Assembly: GCF_033807575.1 (NCBI RefSeq)
Contig: NC_084725.1
Location: forward strand, 3,631,001 to 3,695,000
From: Cydia pomonella
Lineage: Eukaryota > Arthropoda > Insecta > Lepidoptera > Tortricidae
Reading direction: 5' to 3'
Length of the DNA: 64,000 bases
The position numbers and the translations under genes were made by a program. The notes under the pieces are model-generated. The model did no database searches and was not told the DNA's origin. It saw nothing but the letters and a program-made list of their open reading frames with translations. Shown one piece after another: positions 33,806 to 45,974 of the stretch. Every line of letters begins with the position of its first letter. The first letter of the stretch is position 1.

Positions 33806-34378
33806 TATTTTTTTATCTTTTGTTCTAATTAAAAACATATTAACGTCAGAGTATTCCTGAGAAGTAACCCTACGTGGGATTTCAGGGTTTGTCCAATGGC
33901 TAAGGTCGCCCTGTATGTCAATGGAAAACCAATTATATTTACATTTACTTAGAACTAATGTTACATTTTAAAGATAAAATAATATATATGGACTAAGGCA
34001 AAGATAAAAAGACATGTCAAGATTGTTTACCTTTTGTCTAATGCCAAAAAAAAAAAAACTATATAGTATACACAACCAAATTAGCTTAGAACCCCAAATG
34101 GCTTAACAATTAATGTCCGTGTCTGTACATTGTTATACGTTATAGATTCTAATCAACAAACATGATCCGCTTCTCGGCAACAAACTTCTCGCCTAATTAT
34201 CTTGCACGCTAACTATTTTTGATCCGAGACATAGCGAAGTTCAATATCAGTTTGTCAATAGTTGTTAATGAATTCAAGTTCCATCTCGCGAGTTGAGGAA
34301 CAAAGGGATATACGTCAAGTCGCAAGTTGGGCGTTGTTATATTGAGAGATTATATCCTATACACTCGTAGGGAAGATA
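33806..34378. other. No gene recognised
   Basis: AT-rich; no supported ORF. Confidence 0.5.
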
Positions 34379-34735
34379 ATTTGAAATAGAGGTGGATTGT
34401 CGAAGAAAAAATTGTAGCCACAGTAAATTTATTGCCATCATATGATTAAAACTTTTAGAACGCAATTTGACTTTGATCCTTATTCTTTCACTAATATGTG
34501 TTTTTGTTAAATATCAAAAACAGGCGCCACCTTACCGGGCATAAAGTAAAGGTTGTGGCGCGCATAAATTTGGCCTTTGATTATTAGATGGCGCCGATTT
34601 TTGAAATTTAACGTATATCAGTGAAAGAATAAGGGTCAAAGTCAATCATGTGTCAGTTTTAATCATGTGTCGAAAGATGGCAGTAAATTTACGTGGCTAA
34701 AAAAGTTTTCTTTGACAATACACCTCTATTTCAAA
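34379..34735. mobile_element. MITE family P4, copy 1
   Basis: The ends 'tttgaaatagaggtg' and 'cacctctatttcaaa' are inverted repeats. Arms carry 'cagtaaatttattgccatc' and its partner. Copies at 47609-47963 and, partly, 55770-55960. Confidence 0.8.
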
Positions 34736-34984
34736 TTCTCTTTGGTGACGTATATACATAAGTATTAGAACACGGGTGTCCTCTAATATAAAAGTATAGA
34801 TCACTTGTATATAAAGCTGCTGAATATTTGTAGTTTCTTTATGGTAAATCAAGGAATAAAAATGATTTTGCAACCGTACCTATACTGATCTTAAAAAACC
34901 AGAACGATTTTTCAAAAACTCCGTCCTACGGCACCTTGTTATAAAACCTCGTTTACATAACTTATATTTAAGACTATTGCTGTA

Positions 34985-35429
34985 TACAGGGTGTCCCAAG
35001 ACTATGGGACATCAAGGGAAAGTACCTTAAATATCGTAGATAGGATATTTTGCTGAAAGAAGACTTTATTTTATTTTTAAAAGTAAATAATATTGCATTG
35101 AATATTCCTTACTTTTTCTGGGAATTAAACCGAATCTTGAAATAATCAAAAATTTTACTGTATTCATTTGTTTTGCGATATCATATTTCTGAGATGACTT
35201 ATTTTTTATGCATTCTTTCAATTGGCATCATAAAAATACAGGATGTTTTTTTTTTCACATTTGAGTCGGTCCGATAAGTCCAGACAAAGTAACTTATTTA
35301 TTTTAAAATCTTTGAATGCAGTATTACTCAGTTTTGAAAATAAAATAAAGTCTCTTTTTAGCAAAATATCCTATGTCTTATATTTAAGGTACTTTCCCTT
35401 GATGTCCCAAAGTCTTGGGACGCCCTGTA
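34985..35429. mobile_element. TIR element of 445 bp (TACAGGGTGTCCC)
   Basis: TACAGGGTGTCCCAAGACT at the left is mirrored by AGTCTTGGGACGCCCTGTA at the right. The inverted match extends over roughly 90 bp ('atcaagggaaagtacctta'). Non-coding interior. Confidence 0.85.
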
Positions 35430-36440
35430 TACTAAATAAGAAATAAATAATGTAATACTATCAGGGTCCATGTGAAACTCACAACTATTATGTAATAACT
35501 GTACTAACCATGGATGCAATAAATGAATGAGATAAATGAGAATACTATAACCTACTAAAGGAGTTAATGTTCACACAGACATTCAAAACGCTAGCTGCAT
35601 TCCTAACAGACTTAAGGCAGCAAAGCGACTTGTGTCTCCTCTAGTGTTGTCATCTGAGCACATATTAGCATACGTGTGATACCGTGTTACGATATGTGTG
35701 GTGTGCCACAAGAAACAGCGTCAAGCGATTTTACATTTTTAATTTTTTTTAATAAACTCCTCATTTATTTTGTCTATGTCGGAAGAGTCTCATATCCATA
35801 TTATAAGTAACATAAGAGAAATGACGAAGCTTGTTGCGGATAGCTTTATTGTTTGTGTGTAACGACGACGCCTGTAGCCGATTTATGGTTGTATCCTCCT
35901 GACGGAACCGGCGTTGCGGATTTAAATTTGTCAATTAGTTTGTTAGCACTTTTATTTAAATTACAAAGAACAAGCAACATTAATCAGTAAGTAAATAATT
36001 AATGTTAGGTAGTTCTTTAATGGATGTTCTTACCGTGTCATTCAAGAGCAACGTCAAAAGTTAAGATCGCAGTTGTGCAGTTAATAAGAAAACCCTGACA
36101 AAAATTGTATATCAGCAATTTCTGGCATAAGTATTCACATAACACCGTTAAAAAAATCTTACATAATAATTTATGTGTAAAAACAAACTTAATCCCGATG
36201 GTTACCCCTATGAATTTCATACAAAACCTCCGAGGACTTAAAATCGCCATACAAAAAAGGCATTGGAAGAATGAGCTGTGTGCGCTTCAGGGTAATGTTT
36301 ACCTAATAAAAACTTGTACGCGTGATCAGAAAGAGTTAAAGCACGCATTCAAATAAAGAGCGACGGCCTAATTAATTAAGTTTTTTCTATTCTAAACACA
36401 TTCCAACCTTCCACCTAACAAAAAACCACACTTCAACCTT
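35430..36440. other. No gene recognised
   Basis: Overlapping frames on opposite strands at 36038-36356 have no domain and are not supported. Confidence 0.45.
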
Positions 36441-36582
36441 CAAGAAAAGAGCGTACTCCCATCTTAAAGGCCGGCAACGCACTTACAACCCTCTGGTGTT
36501 GCAGGTGTCCATGGGCGGCGGTAATCGCTTACCATCAGGTGATCCGTCTGCTCGTTTGCCTCCTCTAACATATAAAAAAAAA
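36441..36582 (+). mobile_element. Orphan 3' tail (tail family T), best-preserved copy
   Basis: AAAGGCCGGCAACGCACTTA, 'ccctctggtgttgcaggtgt', 'cgcttaccatcaggtgatcc' and 'tctgctcgtttgcctcctct', then an A-run. This is a textbook lepidopteran retroelement tail as I know it. Confidence 0.8.
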
Positions 36583-37724
36583 TTCAGTTTGCCTCTCGTA
36601 GCATGGACCACGGACATGGCATTCACCATGCATTGGCTTTGATAAAGCGAGTGCAGCGCCAGAGGCGCCCTTTTAATCTATGAAATGGCGGAAATAAATA
36701 TTTCTTTGAAAAGAAATCTGCGCTTCGGCAATCGAGATAATTAGCGGTTCGTCGGAATGAAAAGACTAATCTACATGGATAATATATTATAAAATGATGC
36801 GAATTTTCCAGGGCTAAGCTAACTTGGCAAAGATTATCACCGACTTAAACAGAACAAAGTGACGGAGTGTCATTATAGACGCCGTATTTTGATAGAAATT
36901 TGAAATTAATGATGACATTGCCACACTTGCAAAATAAATTATTTCAGTCAAATGCCTTGCAAAGTTACTTGTTAAAGTTGCTTTTGGCAACAGGGTTTTT
37001 GGCAGAAATTTTATTTTTGGTACAAGCTTTCATTGCTGACCGGACTTTCTTTCTACACGCAACTATTACTTATCGAGATAAATCTAAAAATCCCAGACAC
37101 AATTAGTTTGCGTTGGTTTATCACAGAGTTCCCATGGCCGCCTCCTGTCTCCATCAGCTTGATGGTACTATATTGCATTGTCACATATGAGACATTGAGG
37201 TAGGTACTTATATAGTCAGTCAGAAGAATCTGAACAAATCTCTTCAAAAGTTTTATAAAGCGTACGTGCGAGTATGACAAGCTGCGATATTGATGATCGG
37301 AGCATGGAAATAGAAAATGGCATTGCAATCGCACGAATAATATTTCATATGTGCTGTTATTTGTGAAGAGCTTACTTACACCTTCCGACTTAGATGAACT
37401 ATCTTAGTTAGTTCCGGTGACAGTAGGTAGAAGAAAAAATACAAAATTTGCTAGTGACATTAAAATTAAAAGTCGGTGCAGCGTCAACTTAGATGGATGG
37501 TATTTCTGTATCTATACCATTTAAAAATGAGAGCCACAGTATTCTAGGAAACTTGTGATAAAACCAAGTAGGCCAGGTAACGAATGCTCTAAAAAGTTAT
37601 AGAGGGAAAGCTTGGAACACAATTGTTGACTTCGTAACTTTATTTGGGCTAGTTAGGAGGTGGACATATCAAAAGTCCCCGGCCGTAGCCCTTGAGCCGG
37701 GGGAGAGAGGGGGTTTGAAGTTCC
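36583..37724. other. No gene recognised
   Basis: The 93-codon minus frame at 37053-37334 shows no domain or signal. Confidence 0.45.
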
Positions 37725-37797
37725 CATGTTTCAGCATACGGCCCGTTTGACGGTAAGCAGTCTCTGTAGCCTATGTTCGCCTGCAAATCCAGAGGAA
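37725..37797 (-). mobile_element. Orphan 3' tail fragment (tail family T)
   Basis: 'gcatacggcccgtttgacgg' and 'tgtagcctatgttcgcctgc' read as the minus-strand tail without its A-run. Confidence 0.6.
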
Positions 37798-38099
37798 AAA
37801 GTAAAAAAGGTATGGAAATAAAAAAAATCTCTACGTGATGTGTTTTTGATGTATTCTTTCCTACGGCCAGATTACGACCAGATGATTATGTTATGTTACA
37901 TAGGTAATAATATTTACTTCAAAGTCATGTCGTCCTCATGTCGTGTCGTGTAACTTAGCTCCATGGAAATGCGTTTTAAATTCACCTGCTTGAGTATCGC
38001 ATGTCTGTGAGAGTCGGAGCGGGGATGACGTCATAGCGTACATTTTTCAGAGCCACGGTGCTCTAGAAACAGTATCATAAGACTACAGTAGTTTTATCA

Positions 38100-38378
38100 A
38101 GTTTAAGAGACGAAGGTGATGAATTACCAAGCTTAAATAGAATGGGGCATATATTGCCAGGTAATGTGATGGCAGGTGGACCAAAATATTGACAGATTGG
38201 TGGTCGTATGGAATAAGCGTCTGACATCTGTTAGCTTGTCGGGTGGAAGACATTCGGGAGATTGTGAGGCACTTCTGTGTGAGAATAGTCCAGGACCGGG
38301 ATAAGTGCCGTACACGAAGAGAGGCCTCTGCTCAGCAGTGGGCGTCAGGAGGCTAAAATGATGATGATTATGAAGTTC
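38100..38378 (+). mobile_element. RTE-like LINE 3' end, decayed
   Basis: 'atggggcatatattgccagg', 'gtgatggcaggtggaccaaa' and the terminal 'gcctctgctcagcagtgggc', then GATGATGATT, follow the order of the RTE-type C-terminal coding region and its ATG-rich tail. Many stops. Confidence 0.65.
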
Positions 38379-39029
38379 AGTGCACTAAATCTATAAATTT
38401 CTTTGACTATAATAAGGAATAAAGAGAAGAAAACACGAACAAGGAGTTTTCTGTGTTATATTTATCATATTTGTTTAATTAAAATTATGCGAAAAACTCG
38501 TTTAGTCAAATTTAACCTTTAGTTTTGATATTTTAACCTAAAAATAGTTTTTTTTTCTTAGGAATTTATGATGCTGGCTTCTCTCTTCTTTTCATTCTGT
38601 TACCCTCTGCTCCCCAGCAGGTAGGGCTCGAATCATATTATTCCACTGACTCCGATCATGGGTAGTTTGTGTAACCTCCTCCCACCCCATCCCCAATACA
38701 CCCAGCTCTTGCTCCACAGAACAGCGCCAAGTAAATTTACGGCGACCAGGTCTTCAGCTCTTCCAGGTCAGGGTCACTTTGTATAGGGTTTTATGATGCT
38801 GTAGTATTTCTCTAAAAACCTTCATACTATTCAGGTTATTTCCAGTAAGGCTGTGTTTTCTCAGGAGCGGAGACGAGCAGAGATGATAGAAGACGTGGAT
38901 CCACCAATAGCATTGGCTGTAATCCAGCGGAGCTGAGAAGAGATTTGGATTACGAACAATGTCATTGAATGATTCGCGCACGTCTCCTCTTGTCTCATTT
39001 TTGCCTTATGTAGACCCGGGTATGTCCTT
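38379..39029. other. No gene recognised; likely retroelement debris
   Basis: 38560-38770 on the minus strand looks like another retroelement 3' region but gives no clean protein. Confidence 0.4.
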
Positions 39030-39135
39030 AGACTACGTCCAAAAGAGAGGTATGAGCGCTCTAAATGTCATCTCGTTTCGTGTCGTAGGGCACAGCACCG
39101 CGGATGTCATTCTAGATCTAGAGCAGAGCTCAACG
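39030..39135 (+). mobile_element. Retroelement fragment related to 13620-13745
   Basis: 'aaaagagaggtatgagcgct', 'gtcgtagggcacagcaccgc' and 'gatctagagcagagctcaac' match the minus strand of 13620-13745. Confidence 0.65.
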
Positions 39136-39734
39136 GGGGAAGTCGGATGCTTCGGCCCGTCCCGGGCCGTTCTAACGTGTAACATCCTTTAGGTCAAGTA
39201 CTCTGCACGTGTACCTAGTGACGGTAAAAAGAATGATACTATTAGCTGTATGACATGTGATAGTGTAAACAGACATCGGATTCTAGGGGGCAAAAGGGGG
39301 TTGAGTTTATCGTTATACATAGGAACTCCTTACCTGTCATTAAATGCTACCAAAAATTCCGCTGTTTGGTTCATCATCACACAGAACGCATTCTACAAGC
39401 GTAAATCGGCGGTTCTCCAAAGCTAATAAACTAAGTTAAAAACTTACTTTTAGTTCTAAGTCTTTAGTTCATTCGATCGTAATGTTGACGGCTTATTACT
39501 AGACTTTGACTAACTAATGTTAACAAGATGTAAAGGAACGAATGAATGACCTGGAACTACTACCCTCTTAGCGGAGTGTGTCACTTGTCACGCGCTTTGA
39601 TTAATAGTTCCAACGGCGCGGACTGACAGCCATACATATTTTACAAGGTGGTCGTTGCAAGAACTCGTGATGTTAACGCGGTTAATAAAATTAAGATGAC
39701 GTTTTGATGGCAACTACAGCTGCATTACTGTATC
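39136..39734. other. No feature recognised
   Basis: No supported ORF or repeat, except 39705-39730, which echoes 11600-11620. Confidence 0.45.
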
Positions 39735-40455
39735 TTCTGGCCTAGTGGCCTGCCTATGAAGCCGATGATTACGGGTTCAAATCCCTGTAAGGGCATTTAT
39801 TTGTGTGATGAGCACGGATATTTGTTCCTGAGCCATGGGTGTTTTCTATGTAAATACATAAATAAGTAATTATAAATATTATATAATATCGTTGTCTAAG
39901 TACTGTGAAGGTTGGAAGCCCTCACCGTCTTTTTGAAAATAACTAACTGCCAACAGTTATAGATTTGAATTCAGAACTATCGCCCTGCCAGATGAATAAA
40001 AATCTGCAGACGGGCATTCGGAAGGTGGCAACAACCAATAGTAGCCGCTCTTACTGATTAAATAAAAAAATAATAATATCAGAAATCTACATCTGCGTTT
40101 ATATTCTCCACCATGGTTAGTCGCATTCCCTTTTTTATAGTGGAGGTGCGGCGGGGTAGATATGCTGGTGGGTGGGGGTGATAGGTGGGGTTGCATGGGG
40201 AGGGGAGTAGCTTGTCTGGAAGAGATCGCTCTGTAACGATAAGGCCGCCTGTTGTCTACCTGTATCTTCATGTTCCATGTATGTACATTTATTCTGAGGT
40301 TGTGCAATAAAGAGGATCTGTATTGTATAATATCTGAAATCTACGTCTGCGTTTATATTCTCCACCATAGTTAGATCGCATTCCCCTTTTACAGTACCTA
40401 CAACACAAGCCTTATTGAGCTTACTGTGGGACTTAGTCTATTTGTGTAATAATGT
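39735..40455 (+). mobile_element. SINE family 2, split by an insertion of ~490 bp
   Basis: The head and body 39735-39904 ('cgggttcaaatccctgtaag', 'tatcgttgtctaagtac') join, after the insertion, to 40393-40455 ('acaacacaagccttattgag', 'acttagtctatttgtgtaat'). The head has lost a few bases in the A-box region. Confidence 0.8.
40074..40391. repeat. LINE 3' tail flanked by 64-bp direct repeats
   Basis: 40074-40137 and 40328-40391 are direct repeats at about 90% identity ('ctgcgtttatattctccacc'). Between them lies a LINE-type tail ('tggaagagatcgctctgtaa', 'gataaggccgcctgttgtct', AATAAAGAGGATCTGTATTG). The minus strand of 49580-49640 holds a related tail. Confidence 0.75.
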
Positions 40456-40925
40456 TGTAAAGTATTTTATTTATTTAAGACTTACTTTGGGTCGGTGCGT
40501 CACCATAGTAAGTGCCCGCGTCAACGCTTTGCATACAGTTGCAGTTGTCATCTGAATGTTACCTTAACAGTCAAATGGCGAATTCGTTCACTCGCTAACG
40601 AACAGCCGGAACACGGTTCGAGTGTGAATTATTGAGACAAGTGGAAACTGAGATGCCGGTAACTTTGCTTCGTAATTATTCAGCAGATTCAAGTTTCCAC
40701 AATGGAGTTTCTCGGGGAGCTGTGCTGAGGCCATTTTTAATACTTTGCTATGAAATATGAAAGTTAAATGATGAATTTATAAAGGCTTGGCGATCTCTGT
40801 AAAGTTATAAGCCATACATAAGTATAGTTTATTTTTCCTCTTCCCGATATATAAATAACTTGGATCAATGAAAATTAACATTATTTAGTTTTAAAGGCAA
40901 ATTACGCCAGAATATTTACAATCAT
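40456..40925. other. No feature recognised
   Basis: No supported ORF. Confidence 0.5.
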
Positions 40926-41035
40926 AAAATAAAAAAAATAGTAAATTGTTAACCAAGGGATGAAAATGATGTATTTTACCTGAGTTAAACACTTTAAATA
41001 CTTTTCATTTCGAATACGAGGAAAGTAAAATACAT
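40926..41035 (+). repeat. Dispersed repeat X fragment
   Basis: 'attgttaaccaagggatgaa' to 'gaggaaagtaaaatacat'. Inverted and fuller at 54960-55075, with a partial copy at 60928-61000. Confidence 0.65.
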
Positions 41036-41230
41036 CAGTACCCCTAGTGTAAATAAATTCGATTTCGAAACGTGACGTACGCGTTTGCGTTTAATCTCAT
41101 TTTGTATTGGATTTAGAAAGAGCGCGCCAAGCGGGACGTTTTGGAAACTCAAAATCCTATACAAAATGAGACTTAACGCAAACGCGTTCGTCACGTTATG
41201 ATGTCGATCAAATTTACACTAGGGGTACTG
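41036..41230. mobile_element. Palindromic MITE family P1, copy 2
   Basis: Ends CAGTACCCCTAGTGTAAAT and TTTACACTAGGGGTACTG. Differs from copy 3 at about four positions only. Confidence 0.85.
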
Positions 41231-41807
41231 GTTTTTTATACATGACTAAGTACCTATACTTTTAATTAACCATTTAGGTAAAAGTATCGTAATTTATGGA
41301 ATGGGGACGTAAATATCAGAATAGAGATTGTATAACAAATCCATTTAATACCATATTTCAATTGCTTATCATCAAAAATGAAAAAAAAATCGTTCTTAGA
41401 AAGTGAAAAGCTCTAGTGCAGAAACGTATCACTTTCTGCACACTTTTTAGAACAACAATGACCCTCTTTCAGAGCATAAGTAAAGAAATATATATTGTAG
41501 TGATGTATGAAGCGTTATGTAATTCTCCGTTTTTTTTTTTACCAGAAGACGTAGGCGAACTCATGAATAGCTAGATTTTATATAGGTTAGGAAAATTATC
41601 CGTCCACCAAAAATATAGTATCCACGGGTTTTTAAAATTATTATTGAAAAGTGCTAAAAATTTACTCATTTATACATTAAATACAATAAAAATATAGGTC
41701 TTACCACTTCCACTTTTTTAAAGTTGAAACGGGTTAGATCTTCAGGACTTATGAAACATATTTTAAAAAAGTAAAAGAAAATACACCGGCACAAGATTTT
41801 TTAAGGT
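41231..41807. other. No gene recognised
   Basis: AT-rich; the spacer between two nearly identical MITEs. Confidence 0.5.
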
Positions 41808-42001
41808 CAGTACCCCTAGTGTAAATAAATTCGATTTCCAAACGTGACGTACGCGTTTGCGTTTAGTCTCATTTTGTATTGGATTTCGAAAGAGCGCGCC
41901 AAGCGGGACGTTTTGGAAACTCAAAATCCTATACAAAATGAGACTTAACGCAAACGCGTTCGTCACGTTATGATGTCGATCAAAGTTACACTAGGGGTAC
42001 A
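41808..42001. mobile_element. Palindromic MITE family P1, copy 3
   Basis: About 98% identical to copy 2, same orientation. AGATTTTTTAA occurs on both sides of this copy, offset by a few bases on the left. Confidence 0.85.
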
Positions 42002-42145
42002 GATTTTTTAAAAGATAGTTCACGATCTAACCAATCTGACATTTAAATTTGTCAAACGAGGCACATAACGTAAATTTCAAAACACTTAGTGCCCTTATTT
42101 TCTTTTCAGCAGTATATAATATTGGAAAAAGAGAAACACTTGCCA

Positions 42146-42265
42146 TAGTGCCACTAGTGAGACTCGAACTGCCACTAGTGAGGCAGAGATGGGAATTGAA
42201 CCCGCATCTTCAGCTTACGAGACTAACGTAACGTCCTGATCACTAGACGACGCGGCCACGGCGGT
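42146..42265 (-). mobile_element. tRNA-headed SINE (family 3)
   Basis: On the minus strand GCCGCGTCGTCTAGTGATCA gives an A-box-like segment and GCGGGTTCAATTCCC a B box. Between them is 'ttagtctcgtaagctgaaga', longer than a normal anticodon arm. 'cactagtg' recurs downstream. SINE, not a functional tRNA. Confidence 0.65.
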
Positions 42266-42423
42266 ACCCGTCCCAAATTTTGTTGGTGTATGCTATTTTT
42301 GAAAGGCTAGGAGCCTGACCAACTCTAAGGGCGAACAGTGTGTGTTTGTAACTTTGTACCTCCTATACGAATCCTTTACTGGATTACGGTATTAATAAGT
42401 ATTGTAATCTAAAATTAACAAGA

Positions 42424-42569
42424 GCTTAGGCTTAGAATGCACTGGGATTAATTTCTTGCGGTTTCAGTCTTGCAAGTGCGTGCGCTTTTGAAGCATGCCA
42501 TACGTTAAATTATTGCGGTTCTGAAATCTGATAATTAATCGCAGTGCGTTCTAATTCTAAGCCTTAGTG
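42424..42569. mobile_element. Palindromic MITE (GGCTTAGAATGCACTG)
   Basis: GCTTAGGCTTAGAATGCACT is mirrored by 'cagtgcgttctaattctaag'. About 145 bp. Confidence 0.7.
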
Positions 42570-42570
42570 T

Positions 42571-42755
42571 AAGGTCTGAGTGGACGCTCGAGGCGGAGCG
42601 TTGCGCGAAGCGTGCAGCGTGGCGTCGGGCTCACAAGTGATTCGAGCAGCGTGTACTAAGGCCGCTCATATACGTTTGCATTTGTTTAACATGGACGCCC
42701 CGCACGCCCCGCCCCGCTGCACGCTCATCTCGAGCGTCCACTGAGGCCTTCCACT
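42571..42755. mobile_element. GC-rich palindromic MITE (GTGGACGCTCGAG)
   Basis: 'aggtctgagtggacgctcga' at the left is mirrored by 'cgagcgtccactgaggcctt' at the right. The interior is unusually GC-rich (GCGTGCAGCGTGGCG and 'cgcacgccccgccccgctgc'). It abuts the previous palindrome. Confidence 0.75.
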
Positions 42756-43337
42756 TAGGCATATAGACAAACATAAGCCGCAAGCTAAATTTAAATTTAG
42801 AATTTTATGCCCTTATATTTACCAGTTTATGTATTGTCATTCATTCATTTGTACCATTCACCTCTTCGTCATTTAAAGATTTACAGCATTCCAAGGGACT
42901 AAGTATTTTACGAATAGGTAATTTGAGATAAAAACGAATGAATGGGTTGCTCTTTGATGAAAAAGACATTTTTGAATAAAAGGAAAAGCTTAAGTTATTA
43001 TACCAACAACCTGTTTATAAATAAATTCATTCACTTTGTGGCTTGCGGTTTATTTAACGACATCAATTATTTCAATATTGAATATTAAATTTGTCACAGA
43101 GTGAAAAAAAACTTAACCAATTTGTAACCAAAAATAATTTAATTTTGGTCGTCATTCAATGAATAATACGTAACTTTTGAGAACAAATCAAATTATTTTT
43201 TAACAAATATTTTGATTTGTATTTTTAACTATACTAGATTTTTTTAATATATGACATCTATTTTAGTTTATAATTAATAATAGTCAAGTTATTCAATTGT
43301 GCACCGTATTAATTGCGAAAGACACTGACGGCACAAT
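42756..43337. other. No feature recognised
   Basis: AT-rich. Confidence 0.5.
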
Positions 43338-43500
43338 TCAAACTTTAAGATACGTCAAATATTGAGATACGATATGGATCGGATATGTCAGCGTCAAAAG
43401 TGACGTGAGCGTTTGAAGAAACGTTACTTTTGGTACTGAAATATCCGATCCAATTTGTACCTAGATCTAATATTAGAAGTATCTTGAAGTTCGAATCGGG
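43338..43500. mobile_element. Palindromic MITE (AAACTTTAAGATACGTC)
   Basis: 'attcaaactttaagatacgt' and 'atggatcggatatgtc' are mirrored by 'gaaatatccgatccaa' and 'agtatcttgaagttcgaat'. A split relative lies at 61030-61505. Confidence 0.65.
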
Positions 43501-44080
43501 TGGTATATATCGTCAAAGAAAAATATAAGCACAATATACACCATGGTCGATGAAATGATATTCGATTAAAAGTTTGTCGGCAAAAAAAAAGATAAATCTG
43601 TGAAATTTAAACTTGTATTTATGCGGTTTCTACCTACGGAGGAGTAGTGTTACAAACTAATATGTTTCAGTTACCTTTGACATTCATACAAAGTAGGAAA
43701 CATACCTTATGTGTACAGCGAACACAGACTATGTATTTTAACGTCTAATCCGCATATAAAAAGTCCTAAAATCATAAAACCGCCGCAAGGAGCGCTTATT
43801 AAAATTGTACACAAACTGCTGGAGCTAACTACAACTATATTCTTGTTAGGTTCCTAGCTTTTCGGACAGATAGGGCAGACTTTTCACAGTTTCCAGATTT
43901 AATGTACTTTTAACCATAGAGACTATAATTAACAGAATCAGGCGTTACTTTGCGGAAAGGCATGCGTGCTATGTTATTTTCTCGCGGATTAGCAAAGTAA
44001 TATTTCTTGTTTTAATAGAGACTATATACATCTCTATTGTATTGTAGTAATTATTTATTTTAAGATTATTATAATGAAAT
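43501..44080. other. No feature recognised
   Basis: AT-rich. Confidence 0.5.
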
Positions 44081-44225
44081 GTTTAGCCAGAAATTGGCTG
44101 CTGTATTTATAAATGTTGTTATATATTTTTCATGTCACTATATGATGTTACTATAATGTTGTACTGACTTGTAAAAGAGCCCTTAAGGCCTACTTGCAAA
44201 ATAAATTTTTGAATTTTTAATTTCA
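44081..44225 (+). mobile_element. Retroelement 3' end
   Basis: 'agagcccttaaggcctactt' then AAAATAAATTTTTGAATTT; related to the minus strand of 22096-22320. Confidence 0.5.
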
Positions 44226-45174
44226 ATTTTGTATTTTTTGAATTTTGTCACAAAGCTGAGTATTACAAATTAAGTCTTCGGGATTATAATGTATGTGCGT
44301 ATGTCATATTGCACATGAACAAGTTAACACAAAATAGACACTGTAAAAGATGTAAGTATATGTACAAAGGCGAACTTATCCCTAATATGTAGAAATGTAA
44401 TGTAATGGTCGCGCCAACTAGCATTAGGTGGATCGTTCATATTGGTTATATAGCGTTTTTGAAAAATCGGTGTTTGATGTATGGATATAGGTGCTTGTTA
44501 TCTTGAGAGATTATTATTTAAACATAACCTAACCAATCCTACTTACAAAAATGTTAAGTAACAAAAAAAACATTTTTTTTTTCAATTAAATTTGTATTAT
44601 TTTGCAGTGCGCATTTTGAATAATGTCCAATCATGGATATCAAATCAATGGATATATTTAGTTTATAAGTAGGCGTAGGTTTTTATTTATTCAAAATATT
44701 TTTTTTTCTACACCAATTGAATGTATCTCTGTTTTGTCCTACGGTTGACCGGTAGAGAATGCCATTTGGCATTAATTTTGCCATTTGTACACTGTTGTAT
44801 ATCTTTTGTGCAATAAAATTAATAAAAAATAAATAAATAAAATTACAAGCTTTTATTTAACTTGCCCTGCCAGGCCCTGTAAATATGTATGTTAGTGTGA
44901 TTTAAATCTTGGAAGCATAATTTGACCCATATCCCGATTTTTAATTGAGCTGAAATTTTGTATACATATGTATATCGGATGACAATGCAATATGATGATG
45001 ACATGGAGCTGATCTGATGATGGAGACAGAAGGTGGCCATGTGAACTCTGATAGAACGCAAACTATTTGTGTTTGGGGCTGTTAAAATTATCTCGATGAG
45101 TATAAGATGCCTGCGGAAAGAAAAATTCAGTCAGCGATAAAAGCTAAACCTACCTACATACCTACCAATTTTTA
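44226..45174. other. No gene recognised
   Basis: AT-rich. The minus frame at 44843-45061 is unsupported. Confidence 0.5.
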
Positions 45175-45245
45175 GAGTTCCGTAGCCAAATGGCAAAAAA
45201 CGGAACCCTTATAGATTCGTCATGTCCGTCTGTCTGTCCGATTAT
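45175..45245 (-). mobile_element. Family G-related 3' end
   Basis: 'gttccgtagccaaatggcaa' to GTCCGTCTGTCTGTCCGAT; the same end as 53337-53410, here alone. Confidence 0.7.
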
Positions 45246-45974
45246 TTTAAGATTATGATTATGTTGGTATATCTGCGTTGCTCAAACGGTCCTCTAGACA
45301 TTGTCCGTGCATGTTTCATGACGGCTTTCTTTCGCGGCTGCCACCGCACCGGCTTCTTAAAATTAACTGTTTAATAACCATTGATGCTTAAGCTAGGGAA
45401 TTAGACTCCAGTTATGGTTCACATGTGAAAAACGCAATTAACCAATATTCTTTTTGATTTTGCCTAAGTTATTTCTATCGTTTGTACAAGTATTTTGCCA
45501 TAGAATTACGACATTCAAATAATAGTCCTATTTAAACGAAGGATATTGTTTTTTTGTAAAAAAAAAACAAGGAGGTAGTAGAATTAAATTTATCTACTTT
45601 CATTTCGTGTTTTTCAGAAGCGATAAGCTAATAGGAATGGCCTATATTAACAAACCTTCACCACAATTTTTACTTTACGTTAACCTTACCCTTTTCCACA
45701 TATGCAACCACATTGGCAGTTATAATATTCAACTCTATTGACAGCTATAATTTGCTGTTACATTAAACTGCAACACAAAAAACCCGACTGTTCACATATA
45801 TTTTTGAAAATACTTAATTTTTATTTTCTATTTATGTTATAATCACAGGGTATAAAATTAAAATTAAACTAGCCATAAAATAAAACTACTTAAAAATTAA
45901 AATAATATTAAATAAAACTAAAAGTAAAAGATATACTAATGAACAAATTAGTTATAAAAAGAATACCCCTCCTA
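45246..45974. other. No feature recognised
   Basis: AT-rich; no supported ORF. Confidence 0.5.
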
